A DNA stretch of 64,000 bases from a bacterium (lineage in GTDB: Bacteria > Zhuqueibacterota > QNDG01 > DSAB01). How positions within the stretch are numbered: the stretch's first letter is position 1; each line of letters starts with the position of its first letter. Below, one piece after another: positions 20,255 through 28,552 of the stretch. The position numbers were made by a program, and so were the translations under genes. The stretch spans positions 40,514 to 104,513 of the forward strand of contig JAFGDT010000021.1 of NCBI GenBank assembly GCA_016931965.1, in the 5' to 3' direction. Under the pieces are notes generated by a model. That model was not told the DNA's origin and made no database searches. It worked only from the letters and a program-made list of their open reading frames with translations.

Positions 20255-21376
20255 TTAGCTGGAACCCAACTTAATCGGCATGATTAACATTAAAAAGGAT
20301 TCTTCTTTTCCCTGGGTCATTGGTGTAACCAGTGTCGCTCTTACAGGACTCTTTAAAAGAAAAATAACGTCTTCCGTATCAATTTGCTTCAGAATATCTA
20401 AAACATATTGTGCATTATACCCTATCTCCATAGGTTCTTCTTTATATTCCACATCCAGTTCTTCTCTTGCCTCACCACCAATATCAATATCCTCAGAACA
20501 AACTATCAGTTTGTCCGGTTTGATGGAAAATCGAATTTGATGGGTTAAGACACTTGAAAACAAGGAAACACGTCGAACAGACGAGACCAACAGATTTCTA
20601 TTCACGGTCAATTGTTTATCATTGTCCCTTGGAATAACCCTTTCGTAGTCAGGATATTCACCTTCAACAAGTCTTGTATAGAGTATCGTTTTGGGAAAGT
20701 TAAAACGAAATCCATTATCGTCAATAACCAGTTTAATGGTATCTTCTCCATTCAGGTTCTTCAGTGCAATTTGGACAGCCTTTGATGGGATAATCATTTG
20801 TATCGGGTTTTCATCATAACGAAAACTTTTGTCCGCAATTTTAGCGAGTCTGTGTCCATCTGTCGATACCATACGAAATTCATCAGACATGATTTGCATA
20901 AACACTCCCATCAGAGCGGGTCTGAGTTCTTCAGATGAAACTGCAAAAATTGTTTTACTGAACATTCTGCTCAGCATTGCAGAACTGACTTCAACGGTAC
21001 GTTCGTTTGACAGTAAAGGCATCTCCGGAAAATTCTCTTTTGAAATACCGGCAATCTGATAGATGCCTTTGTCAGTTGTAATCTTCATGCGATTGTTTTC
21101 ATCTAAATTAAAATGAATAGGAATCTCTGGTAGTGATCGGATCATTTCGGTTAGGACTTTCGCGGGTAAAGCAATGGAACCGTGTTTATCTACTTCTTGA
21201 GGGCTGACTTCAGTTGTAATCGAAACTTCCAGATCTGTTGCGGTTATCTTAAGAATACCATTCTCAAGATCAAAGAGGATATTCTCTAGTATCGGGGTGG
21301 TTGACCTTGTAGGTACCACTCCGGAAATGATTTGAAGTGCATTTATTAAATCATTCTGAAGAATTGAAAATTTCAT
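20255..21376 (-). CDS. dnaN: DNA polymerase III beta sliding clamp
   Basis: The 373-residue protein has three repeated clamp folds. Start (MKFSILQNDL) and end (LMLIMPIKL) match DnaN well. Typical segments include TTPILENILF, LPAKVLTEMIRSLP, MVSTDGHRLA and the C-terminal hydrophobic-pocket region. The ring dimer holds the replicative polymerase and other factors on DNA. ATG at 21376 is chosen because AGGAGG lies 8 nt upstream; a GTG two codons earlier is too close to it. The gene follows dnaA on the same strand after 317 nt, as in the classical dnaA-dnaN arrangement. Confidence 0.98.
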   Translation of the reverse strand: MKFSILQNDLINALQIISGVVPTRSTTPILENILFDLENGILKITATDLEVSITTEVSPQEVDKHGSIALPAKVLTEMIRSLPEIPIHFNLDENNRMKITTDKGIYQIAGISKENFPEMPLLSNERTVEVSSAMLSRMFSKTIFAVSSEELRPALMGVFMQIMSDEFRMVSTDGHRLAKIADKSFRYDENPIQMIIPSKAVQIALKNLNGEDTIKLVIDDNGFRFNFPKTILYTRLVEGEYPDYERVIPRDNDKQLTVNRNLLVSSVRRVSLFSSVLTHQIRFSIKPDKLIVCSEDIDIGGEAREELDVEYKEEPMEIGYNAQYVLDILKQIDTEDVIFLLKSPVRATLVTPMTQGKEESFLMLIMPIKLGSS

Positions 21377-21469
21377 GGTCACTTCCTCCTAAGATTAATC
21401 GGTTTATTTTCACTAATATAACAATAACTTTTAATAAAATAAACAAAAAAATATTAATAGATGTATCCC

Positions 21470-21478
21470 TGTGCATAA
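21470..21478 (-). promoter_or_regulatory. DnaA box (dnaA-dnaN intergenic)
   Basis: TGTGCATAA on the plus strand is TTATGCACA on the minus strand, a full match to the TTATNCACA consensus. Confidence 0.65.
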
Positions 21479-21495
21479 ATAGGATAACGAAAAGT

Positions 21496-21513
21496 AGTAT
21501 TTATTTAAATACT
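21496..21513. repeat. AT-rich inverted repeat between dnaA and dnaN
   Basis: AGTATTT (21496-21502) and AAATACT (21507-21513) are perfect inverted 7-mers with a 4-base spacer. It may be part of an unwinding element or a weak hairpin. Confidence 0.3.
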
Positions 21514-21693
21514 TATAAAACATATATTTTTTTATAGTTATTTAATAATGATATTTTGTGATAAGACAGTGGAAAAGTTGTTTAAAACGTAGAGAAGAAA
21601 ATAGAAAAATTGTTATGAAGTACTTTGAACTGGAATTGTTCACATTACATTAACATACAATTAACACCATTCACCTGATTCAACAGGATATTT

Positions 21694-23088
21694 TCAAAGT
21701 GATGCCATTTCTATTTTCTTTTTTAAAGATTCAACGGTTTCCGTTATTTTATCGTTTTGTGTATTTTCCTTTAGTAGACTATATATCGTACGAACTGCGT
21801 GAATGACAGTTGTATGGTCTCTGCCACCAAAATGAAGTCCGATACTTTTTAACGAATATCGTGTCATCTCTTTTGAAAGGTACATGGCAACTTGTCGGGC
21901 AAAGGCGATCTCCTTTTTTCGACTTTTCCCTCGCAGTAGATCGTCGGGAATGCCAAAATAATTACAAACTTCTCTTTGAATTTCTTCAATTGAGATGTCA
22001 TGTTTTTTGTTTATAAAAATATCTTTAAGTACTGTTTTTGCAAGATCTAAACTAATGTCAATTCCCTTAAGGGAAGAAAAAGCAAGCAGTTTAATGAGTG
22101 CACCTTCAAGCTCCCTGATATTCGATGTAATGTTTGTAGCGATATATTCAATAATTTCCATGGAAATGTTTATGCTGTCGAGATTGGCTTTTTGTTGTAG
22201 GATTGCGATTCTTGTTTCTAAGTCGGGGGGCTGAATATCTGCAACAAGACCCCACTGGAAACGTGAAATAAGTCTCTCTTCAAGACCCTTAAGTTCCTTG
22301 GGTGGGCGATCAGATGAAAGGACGATTTGTTTGCCTTTTTGATGCAAGGCATTAAAGGTATGAAAAAATTCTTCTTGGGTTCGCTCCTTGCTCATAAAAA
22401 ATTGTATATCATCTACGAGAAGAAGGTCGACATTGCGGTAAATTTGGCTAAACTCTGTTGTACGGTTGTTTTGAATTGAATTGATGAATTCAATGGTAAA
22501 TTTTTCGCTTGAGACATACCTTATTCTGTTTGCATAATTATTTTCTTTCGCAAAATTACCAATAGCTTGAATGAGATGGGTTTTGCCAAGACCTACTCCA
22601 CCGTATATAACCAATGGATTGAAAGAGGTTCTGCCGGGTGCTTCAGCTACGGCAAGAGAAGCTGCCTTTGCAAATTGATTGCCACTCCCACTGACAAAAT
22701 TTTCAAATGTATATCTTGAGTGAAGATGGGTCTCTTCTCCCATATATTGTCCGGGTGATTTTTTCTGTTCCTTTATGGTCTGAAATGCTTTGTGTTTGTT
22801 TCCCTGTAGAATAATATATTGAGGAACTGTATCCTCCCCGATCACCTGGGTGAGAGCGGACCGGATGGTTTGGGGGTAGTGCTCTTCTAACCATTCATAA
22901 AAAAATTGACTGGGCACCTGAATATTGAATTGGTTGTTTTCAAGTTTTAAGGGGACAATGGGTAGGAACCATGTTTGATAGCTTTGTGGACTGACGTTCT
23001 CTTTTATGATTTGAAGACAACTTTCCCAAATTGATTTTGGATCAATGTTATCCACATGAATGGCCAAGTTATCCACATTCTGGCTCAT
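21694..23088 (-). CDS. dnaA: Chromosomal replication initiator DnaA
   Basis: The protein has 464 residues from the ATG at 23088, which is preceded by AAGGAG 7 nt upstream; an in-frame start at 23130 would add 14 unusual residues. Domain I is at 15-85, the short linker at 95-125, and the AAA+ domain from about 125 (Walker A GGVGLGKT at 163-170, Walker B LLLVDDIQF near 222-230, then the arginine-finger region ERLISRFQWG). Domain IV ends with the DnaA-box-binding signature GGRDHTTVIHA. It binds DnaA boxes and opens oriC. Two perfect boxes overlap its own codons 4-14 and a third lies in the leader, implying autoregulation. Confidence 0.98.
   Translation of the reverse strand: MSQNVDNLAIHVDNIDPKSIWESCLQIIKENVSPQSYQTWFLPIVPLKLENNQFNIQVPSQFFYEWLEEHYPQTIRSALTQVIGEDTVPQYIILQGNKHKAFQTIKEQKKSPGQYMGEETHLHSRYTFENFVSGSGNQFAKAASLAVAEAPGRTSFNPLVIYGGVGLGKTHLIQAIGNFAKENNYANRIRYVSSEKFTIEFINSIQNNRTTEFSQIYRNVDLLLVDDIQFFMSKERTQEEFFHTFNALHQKGKQIVLSSDRPPKELKGLEERLISRFQWGLVADIQPPDLETRIAILQQKANLDSINISMEIIEYIATNITSNIRELEGALIKLLAFSSLKGIDISLDLAKTVLKDIFINKKHDISIEEIQREVCNYFGIPDDLLRGKSRKKEIAFARQVAMYLSKEMTRYSLKSIGLHFGGRDHTTVIHAVRTIYSLLKENTQNDKITETVESLKKKIEMASL
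23048..23056 (+). promoter_or_regulatory. DnaA box inside the 5' end of dnaA
   Basis: TTATCCACA is an exact strong-consensus DnaA box. It overlaps dnaA codons of about 11-14. Confidence 0.8.
23069..23077 (+). promoter_or_regulatory. DnaA box inside the 5' end of dnaA
   Basis: TTATCCACA is an exact strong-consensus box, 21 bp (two helical turns) from the previous one and in the same orientation. It covers dnaA codons 4-7. Confidence 0.8.
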
Positions 23089-23246
23089 TATATACTCCTT
23101 TTTGTTTAAACAAAACGATATGCTGGACACGAAAGTCTATAAGGTTATTAAAACCAAGATATTACTGATTCCGATAAGGTCTGATAGAAAATAGATATCT
23201 TTATAAGTAACAATAAGAAAAGGTAACGAAATAGGCGTTTGTTAAA

Positions 23247-23255
23247 TTATCCACA
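23247..23255 (+). promoter_or_regulatory. DnaA box in the dnaA leader
   Basis: TTATCCACA is an exact box. It lies about 40 bp downstream of the predicted -10 of the dnaA promoter, where bound DnaA could repress its own transcription. Confidence 0.8.
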
Positions 23256-23294
23256 ATTTATTCACCCAGTCCGTTTCTCTATTTTTGCGGAGGT

Positions 23295-23322
23295 AATATA
23301 CTAAAAAGGGAACGAATGTCAA
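23295..23322 (-). promoter_or_regulatory. dnaA promoter
   Basis: On the minus strand TTGACA (23317-23322) and TATATT (23295-23300) are spaced by 16 bp, a strong sigma-70-type promoter. It predicts a dnaA leader of about 200 nt containing one DnaA box. Confidence 0.7.
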
Positions 23323-23351
23323 GAAAAAAACAAGGAATTTTGAAAATAAAA

Positions 23352-23379
23352 AATGGGGCATACGCCAATATGCCCCATT
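23352..23379 (-). terminator. Intrinsic terminator after ppdK
   Basis: An 11-bp perfect stem (23352-23362 with 23369-23379) has a 6-nt loop. Read on the minus strand it is followed by TTTTTATTTTCA. It ends the eight-gene rsmI-ppdK operon and insulates it from the dnaA promoter. Confidence 0.85.
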
Positions 23380-23415
23380 CATCTACTGTTCGGTACTATA
23401 GGAAAATAGAGGGTG

Positions 23416-26127
23416 TCATTTGCCCTGTTTAAGAGCGGCATGGGCTGCCGATAGTCTTGCTATTGGCACTCTAAAGGGAGAACAACTGACATAATTCATA
23501 TTGACGCGATGACAGAAATCAATGGAACGGGGATCCCCTCCATGTTCACCACAAATACCGACCTTGAGAGTGGATCTTGTCTTTCTTCCCTTTTGGATAC
23601 CTATTTCGACAAGCTGACCGATACCTTCCTGATCAAGCGTTTGAAATGGATCGTTGGGGAGAATCTGCTTTTCGATATATTCAGGCAAGAATTTCCCCGC
23701 ATCATCGCGGCTGTATCCAAATCCCATTTGTGTCAAGTCGTTTGTTCCGAAAGAGAAGAATTCAGCCACTTCGGCAATACGGTCTGCAGTCAATGCAGCA
23801 CGGGGGATCTCAATCATTGTGCCGACAAGATAATCAACTTTAATTCCTTCTTTTTTCATCACTTTTTCAGCAATATCGATTACGACCTTCCGTTGATTTT
23901 CCAGTTCCTCCTTAGTACCGATGAGTGGAATCATAATTTCTGGATAGACCTTAATTCCTTTTTTGGCCACAGCACATGCCGCCTCTATAATAGCCTGTGC
24001 TTGCATAACTGTGATCTCGGGATAGGTAATGCCCAGCCGACAACCACGATGACCCAGCATGGGATTTAATTCGTGAAGAGACTGTACTTTTACCTTGACC
24101 GCATTGACCGATATATTGAGTTGTTTGGCCGTTTCTTTTTGTGCTGCACTGTCTTGGGGTAGAAACTCATGTAAGGGTGGATCGAGCGTTCGAATGGTAA
24201 CTGGAAGCCCATCCATTGCCTTAAAAATGCCGATGAAGTCACTACGCTGTAGGGGGAGCAATTTTTTCAATGCTTTTTTACGACCGGTCTCGTCTTCCGC
24301 TAAAATCATCTCGCGCATCGGAGTGATACGGTCGGGGCCAAAGAACATGTGTTCGGTTCGTGTCAGGCCGATACCTTCCGCACCAAACTTTCTGGCCAAT
24401 TTGGAATCTTCGGGATTGTCCGCATTGGTGCGGACACCCAATTTTCTGTACTTATCTGCCCATTTCATCAAGGTTTTATAATATTCATTCTTTTCAGGAT
24501 CGGCGGGAAGAAGATCTATTTTGCCCTCATAAATGATCCCCTTGGTCCCATTTAGAGAAATCCAGTCTCCTTCCTTGATGGTTTTACCATTTACAGTCAT
24601 TTGTCTTTTTGAAACATCGATGTTTAATGCACCACAGCCAACGATACAGCATTTTCCCCAACCCCTTGCTACAAGAGCGGCGTGGCTTGTCATGCCACCT
24701 TTGGCCGTGAGGATTGCCTGGGCGGGCTTCATACCGTGTACATCCTCCGGGCTGGTTTCGTCACGGATAAGAATAACCTTTTTACTCTTTTTGGCCCATG
24801 ATTCGGCATCGTCTGCTGTAAAAACCGCCTGACCGATACCACCACCTGGACCGGCAGGAAGTCCTTTGGCAAGAATTTTAGCTGATTTTTCGGATTTTGG
24901 GTCCAACATGGGATGGAGAAGTTCATCGAGCTGTTCCGGTTTTACCCTTAAGATAGCCTCTTCCTGAGAGATCAGTTTTTCCTTGTGCATTTCCACGGCC
25001 ATACGAATTGCTGCAACACCGTTTCGTTTGCCGACCCGTGTTTGAAGCATGAGGAGTTGTCCATCCTGGATGGTGAATTCGACATCCTGCATATCGGCGT
25101 AGTGTTTTTCAAGTTTATTGCGAATATCGAACAACTGTTTGTAGAGTGTGGGCATCAACTTTTCAAGAGAAGGAAGATGTTTTGATGCATCTGTTTTGGA
25201 AACCTCATTGACGGCTTGGGGAGTCCGGATACCGGCAACGACGTCTTCACCCTGAGCATTAACCAGAAATTCACCATAAAATTTGTTTTCTCCTGTTGCG
25301 GGATCACGTGTGAAAGCGACACCCGTAGCGGAATTATCCCCCATGTTTCCGAATACCATGGTTTGAACGTTGACGGCTGTTCCCCATTCATCGGGAATGC
25401 CCTCGATGCGCCTGTACGCAATAGCACGCCTACCATTCCAGGATCGGAATACAGCATCGATGGCTCCCCAGAGTTGCTTATAGGGATCGTCAGGAAAATC
25501 CTTTTTGAGAACCTGTTTAATCTTGTTCTTAAATATTTTGACCAGTTTTTTTAAATCATCTGTATCTAATTCGGTATCGTCTTTCACCCCTTTTGCTTGT
25601 TTCATTTTATGCATTTCTTTTTCGAGCAATCCACGAATGGCTGTACCTTCTTTGGATTCTATTCTAGCGGCTTTTTCCATAACGACATCGGAGTACATCA
25701 TGATCAAACGCCGATAGGCGTCATAGACAAACCTTTCATTGCCACTTTTTGCGATCAACCCAGGGATTGTGGATTCGGTTAGGCCGACATTCAAAACCGT
25801 CTCCATCATGCCGGGCATCGATTGTCGTGCACCGGAGCGAACAGAGAAAAGAAGTGGGCTTTTAGGATCAGCGAATTTTAATCCCATAATTTGTTCTACT
25901 TTTTGTATGGCGCTCCCGACTTCGCCTTCGAGCTCTTTTGGATACTTGCCATTGTTTTTCATAAAATATGTGCATACTTCAGTTGTTATGGTGAATCCTG
26001 GGGGAACCGGAATGCCTAGTCTGGACATTTCGGCCAGATTGGCTCCCTTTCCACCCAAAAGATTTTTCATTTCCGCTTTACCTTCAGCCTTTCCCCCGCC
26101 GAAGGAATAGACGCATTTCTTGATCAT
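23416..26127 (-). CDS. ppdK: Pyruvate, phosphate dikinase
   Basis: The protein has 903 residues. The N-terminal nucleotide-binding domain (GGKGANLAEM, then the SVRSGARQSMPGMM loop) is followed by the phosphohistidine swivel domain (GGMTSHAALVARGWGK, with His as the phosphate carrier). The C-terminal PEP/pyruvate TIM barrel contains GLTRTEHMFF, GTNDLTQ and CGEHGGDP, whose Cys is the catalytic acid. The enzyme interconverts ATP + phosphate + pyruvate and AMP + PPi + phosphoenolpyruvate, serving pyrophosphate-linked glycolysis or gluconeogenesis. AAGGAGG precedes its ATG. It is the last gene of the operon, 33 nt after the S41 protease. Confidence 0.97.
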   Translation of the reverse strand: MIKKCVYSFGGGKAEGKAEMKNLLGGKGANLAEMSRLGIPVPPGFTITTEVCTYFMKNNGKYPKELEGEVGSAIQKVEQIMGLKFADPKSPLLFSVRSGARQSMPGMMETVLNVGLTESTIPGLIAKSGNERFVYDAYRRLIMMYSDVVMEKAARIESKEGTAIRGLLEKEMHKMKQAKGVKDDTELDTDDLKKLVKIFKNKIKQVLKKDFPDDPYKQLWGAIDAVFRSWNGRRAIAYRRIEGIPDEWGTAVNVQTMVFGNMGDNSATGVAFTRDPATGENKFYGEFLVNAQGEDVVAGIRTPQAVNEVSKTDASKHLPSLEKLMPTLYKQLFDIRNKLEKHYADMQDVEFTIQDGQLLMLQTRVGKRNGVAAIRMAVEMHKEKLISQEEAILRVKPEQLDELLHPMLDPKSEKSAKILAKGLPAGPGGGIGQAVFTADDAESWAKKSKKVILIRDETSPEDVHGMKPAQAILTAKGGMTSHAALVARGWGKCCIVGCGALNIDVSKRQMTVNGKTIKEGDWISLNGTKGIIYEGKIDLLPADPEKNEYYKTLMKWADKYRKLGVRTNADNPEDSKLARKFGAEGIGLTRTEHMFFGPDRITPMREMILAEDETGRKKALKKLLPLQRSDFIGIFKAMDGLPVTIRTLDPPLHEFLPQDSAAQKETAKQLNISVNAVKVKVQSLHELNPMLGHRGCRLGITYPEITVMQAQAIIEAACAVAKKGIKVYPEIMIPLIGTKEELENQRKVVIDIAEKVMKKEGIKVDYLVGTMIEIPRAALTADRIAEVAEFFSFGTNDLTQMGFGYSRDDAGKFLPEYIEKQILPNDPFQTLDQEGIGQLVEIGIQKGRKTRSTLKVGICGEHGGDPRSIDFCHRVNMNYVSCSPFRVPIARLSAAHAALKQGK

Positions 26128-26160
26128 TGAAACCTCCTTTTTGTTCTGGTGATATCCGAT

Positions 26161-27816
26161 TTATCCTGACTGACGTAATATGCTTGCATAAAGTGCTGTG
26201 TTGTTGATAAGATCAAATGCCTTTTGAACGGCGGGATCATCTTGTAAATTTATTTCAACACCCTTCTCTTTGCCGAAGAGTTTTGTTGATAATTCCTGAG
26301 ATAATAGCTTTCTGATATTTTCGGAATTGTTTGTGATCATGTCTTCTTTTGATCGGTTGAGCGATTGCTGAAAACGATTAATATCTTCTATAAGCACATT
26401 TCCATAGCCATTCTGGACAGCTTCGTTTCTAAATATATTGAGACTGCTTTCCAGAGGATGACGGTAATCGTACTCTTTTTCTCGGAGATAATCGATGAAT
26501 TCTTGAAAAATTGCGTTTGTCACTTGAAAGTTGGAATCCGTAACAGAATGGGTGCTTGCATAATGCACTGCGAAGTTAAATGGAAGCGATTTTCTTTGGA
26601 GATCCAGGAGTAAGTCATTGAGTAGGAGAGGCTCGATAATGATATCAGGTGCAATACCACCCCCACCCTGAACACTCCGTCCGCTGTCGGTTTGGTAGAT
26701 GAGATTATCGACTGTTGTATCGGCTCGATCCCATTCAGAATAGTTGCTGGTCTGAATACATCGGCCACTGGGCGTGTAATATTTTGCGGTTGTGATCTTC
26801 AGTAACGCATTTGTGCCCTGCAGGGTGATTACCGATTGAACAAGACCCTTACCAAAAGTGGTGTCGCCCACAACGATACCCCTGTCGTGATCCTGAATGG
26901 CCCCCGCAACAATCTCTGAAGCAGATGCACTGTATTGATCAACCAGGACAACGAGTGGTCCCTCACCATATTGGGGTTTTCTCTCTGATTGAAACGTATG
27001 AATGGAATTGTTGGCTCGACCTCGAGTAGAGACAATCGTTAGGTTTTGTGGGAGAAAAAGATCGGAGACATCAACAGCAGCGTCCAACAACCCCCCGGGA
27101 TTGGATCTCAAATCGAGAATTAATCCTTTCATGTTTTTTGTTTTTAATTCCTCAATTGCCCGAGAAACCTCGGAACCCGCATTTTTAGAGAAGCGAATCA
27201 ATCGGATATATCCAATGTCGTTGTTGAGTATTCCTGAGTAGTCGACATCATCGATTGTGATCTTTTCTCGTATAAGTGTAAATACAAGTTCTTTTCCCTC
27301 TCCTTCTCTTATGATTGTCAGAGTGACCTCTGTGCCGGCAGGACCACGAACACTGCGGGCCGTCTCGTCAAATCCGATCTGACTTGTAAGTGTATCATCG
27401 ACCTTAATGATAATATCTCCCTCTCGGATACCGGCACGGGCAGCGGGTGTGTTTAGAAATGGAGGATCTCCCACAGTGACCATGCCGTTTCTGTTTGAAA
27501 GAAGCAGACCCACACCACCATAATTGCCTTGTGTAATGATTTGCAGATCGTGTTGATCTTCCTGCTCAATATAGGTAGTGTATGGATCCAGTGTACTTAA
27601 CATCCCGTTAATAGCTGCCTGGAAGAGTCGTTCGGAGTCCACCTCATCGACGTAACGATCGGGAATCGCTTTATAGATCTCGCCAAAAATAGTTAGATTT
27701 TCTCGAATGACTGAAAGAATGCTTTTACTTTTTGCGTTGTTGGTGCCGAAAAACAAACCCATCAAGAAAAGCATGGGAAGGAGAAAGGTGAGTATAAATC
27801 GTCTGTTTTTGTTCAT
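26161..27816 (-). CDS. C-terminal processing peptidase (S41 family, PDZ)
   Basis: The product has 551 residues from ATG 27816 (AAGGA 8 nt upstream). It has an N-terminal signal anchor, a PDZ domain (about 85-170, GVGLLLSNRNGMVTV, AGIREGDIIIKVDD) and the S41 catalytic domain. The nucleophile is Ser in SASASEIVAGA and the general base is Lys in TFGKGLVQ. A TPR-like helical C-terminal extension of 150 residues follows. CtpA/Prc proteases trim C-termini of periplasmic and envelope proteins. It sits between tmk and ppdK in the operon, with no metabolic link to either, as is common in origin-proximal operons. Confidence 0.95.
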   Translation of the reverse strand: MNKNRRFILTFLLPMLFLMGLFFGTNNAKSKSILSVIRENLTIFGEIYKAIPDRYVDEVDSERLFQAAINGMLSTLDPYTTYIEQEDQHDLQIITQGNYGGVGLLLSNRNGMVTVGDPPFLNTPAARAGIREGDIIIKVDDTLTSQIGFDETARSVRGPAGTEVTLTIIREGEGKELVFTLIREKITIDDVDYSGILNNDIGYIRLIRFSKNAGSEVSRAIEELKTKNMKGLILDLRSNPGGLLDAAVDVSDLFLPQNLTIVSTRGRANNSIHTFQSERKPQYGEGPLVVLVDQYSASASEIVAGAIQDHDRGIVVGDTTFGKGLVQSVITLQGTNALLKITTAKYYTPSGRCIQTSNYSEWDRADTTVDNLIYQTDSGRSVQGGGGIAPDIIIEPLLLNDLLLDLQRKSLPFNFAVHYASTHSVTDSNFQVTNAIFQEFIDYLREKEYDYRHPLESSLNIFRNEAVQNGYGNVLIEDINRFQQSLNRSKEDMITNNSENIRKLLSQELSTKLFGKEKGVEINLQDDPAVQKAFDLINNTALYASILRQSG

Positions 27817-27838
27817 GGATAAAGTCCTTATCAATTGG

Positions 27839-28552
27839 TTATTTGTCCTTGATTTGCATGTTTTCTATTAATATTAGTACGTCATTTATAATTTCTTGTT
27901 CCAAATGTTTGACATTTTTTGTGCCATCAAGCAGAAGAACGCGTTGCGGGTCTTTTTGAGCGATCTCATAATACCCCTTCTGTACCTTGTGGTAAAAATC
28001 GACCTGTTCTTTTTCCATCCTGTCTGCTTTTTTTGAGAGGTGGTTACGTCTTAGCATTGATTCTTTCCACGGGATGTCCAAAATGTAGGTTCTGTCCGGA
28101 AATGTCTTACCACAAGCCCATTGGTTTGCGTGCTGTATGATTCTGTTCGAAAGTGAACGGCCGTAACCCTGGTAAGCAACTGTTGAATCAATAAAACGAT
28201 CCGACAGGACAATTTCACCCCGTTTCAATGAAGGATTGATGGTTTCCGAGACAAGTTGGGATCGTGCGGCTTCATAGAGAAAGAGTTCGGTCAGCGGAAT
28301 CATGGAGTGGAGCTTTTGATCGAGGAGAATAGCTCGTATCTTTTCGGAAACGAGAGGGCCGCCAGGATCTCTGACAAGGGTAACGGAATATCCCAACCCG
28401 CATAGTTTTTTATAGAGTGCTTTTATCTGAAGTGATTTGCCCGATGCATCAATCCCTTCGAAAGTGATGAAAAGACCGGTATGGAAAGGCTTTTTTTGAT
28501 GAAGCGTGAAAATATTTAGCCTCTTGTTTCCTAAATATGAATCAGTTTCCAT
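27839..28552 (-). CDS. tmk: Thymidylate kinase
   Basis: The product has 237 residues. The P-loop is FEGIDASGKS, and the DRFIDSTVAYQGYGR segment (Asp/Arg for dTMP binding) and the TYILDIPWKESMLRRN region are characteristic. The enzyme phosphorylates dTMP to dTDP. There is an N-terminal extension of about 27 residues before the usual GLFITFEG start, and no internal ATG to shorten it; the extension contains the overlap with the upstream MATE gene (22 nt). The lid region is Lys/Arg-rich. Confidence 0.95.
   Translation of the reverse strand: METDSYLGNKRLNIFTLHQKKPFHTGLFITFEGIDASGKSLQIKALYKKLCGLGYSVTLVRDPGGPLVSEKIRAILLDQKLHSMIPLTELFLYEAARSQLVSETINPSLKRGEIVLSDRFIDSTVAYQGYGRSLSNRIIQHANQWACGKTFPDRTYILDIPWKESMLRRNHLSKKADRMEKEQVDFYHKVQKGYYEIAQKDPQRVLLLDGTKNVKHLEQEIINDVLILIENMQIKDK

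Larger units (their letters stand above)
21377..21693. other. AT-rich dnaA-dnaN intergenic region
   Basis: These 317 bases hold no gene. The stretch is very A/T rich between about 21405 and 21560 and contains one good DnaA box (21470-21478), weaker box-like words (TGTGATAAG near 21557, TTGTTCACA near 21637) and a 7-bp inverted repeat (21496-21513). It may be the unwinding element or a secondary part of the origin, and must hold the dnaN promoter unless dnaN is read from dnaA. Confidence 0.5.
23040..23340. other. Putative replication origin (oriC)
   Basis: About 300 bp containing three exact TTATCCACA boxes in the same orientation, one nearby near-match (TTATTCACC at 23259-23267), AT-rich leader DNA and the dnaA promoter. 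Local C/G counts on the plus strand change sign around here: for example C17/G4 at 10861-10920 within a plus-strand gene, and G25/C9 at 38401-38460 within a minus-strand gene. No protein gene lies between 23089 and 23415. Confidence 0.72.

Noticed and set aside
22703..22894. Other-frame open stretches overlapping dnaA, gyrA, sprA and ppdK
   Set aside because: They lie on the opposite strand or other frame of well-recognised genes and show no family features; shadow frames are frequent here because of codon bias.
25290..25320. CACGTG in ppdK as a further parS site
   Set aside because: The flanks (GGAT...TGAAAG) do not match the parS palindrome; the core alone occurs by chance several times in the window.
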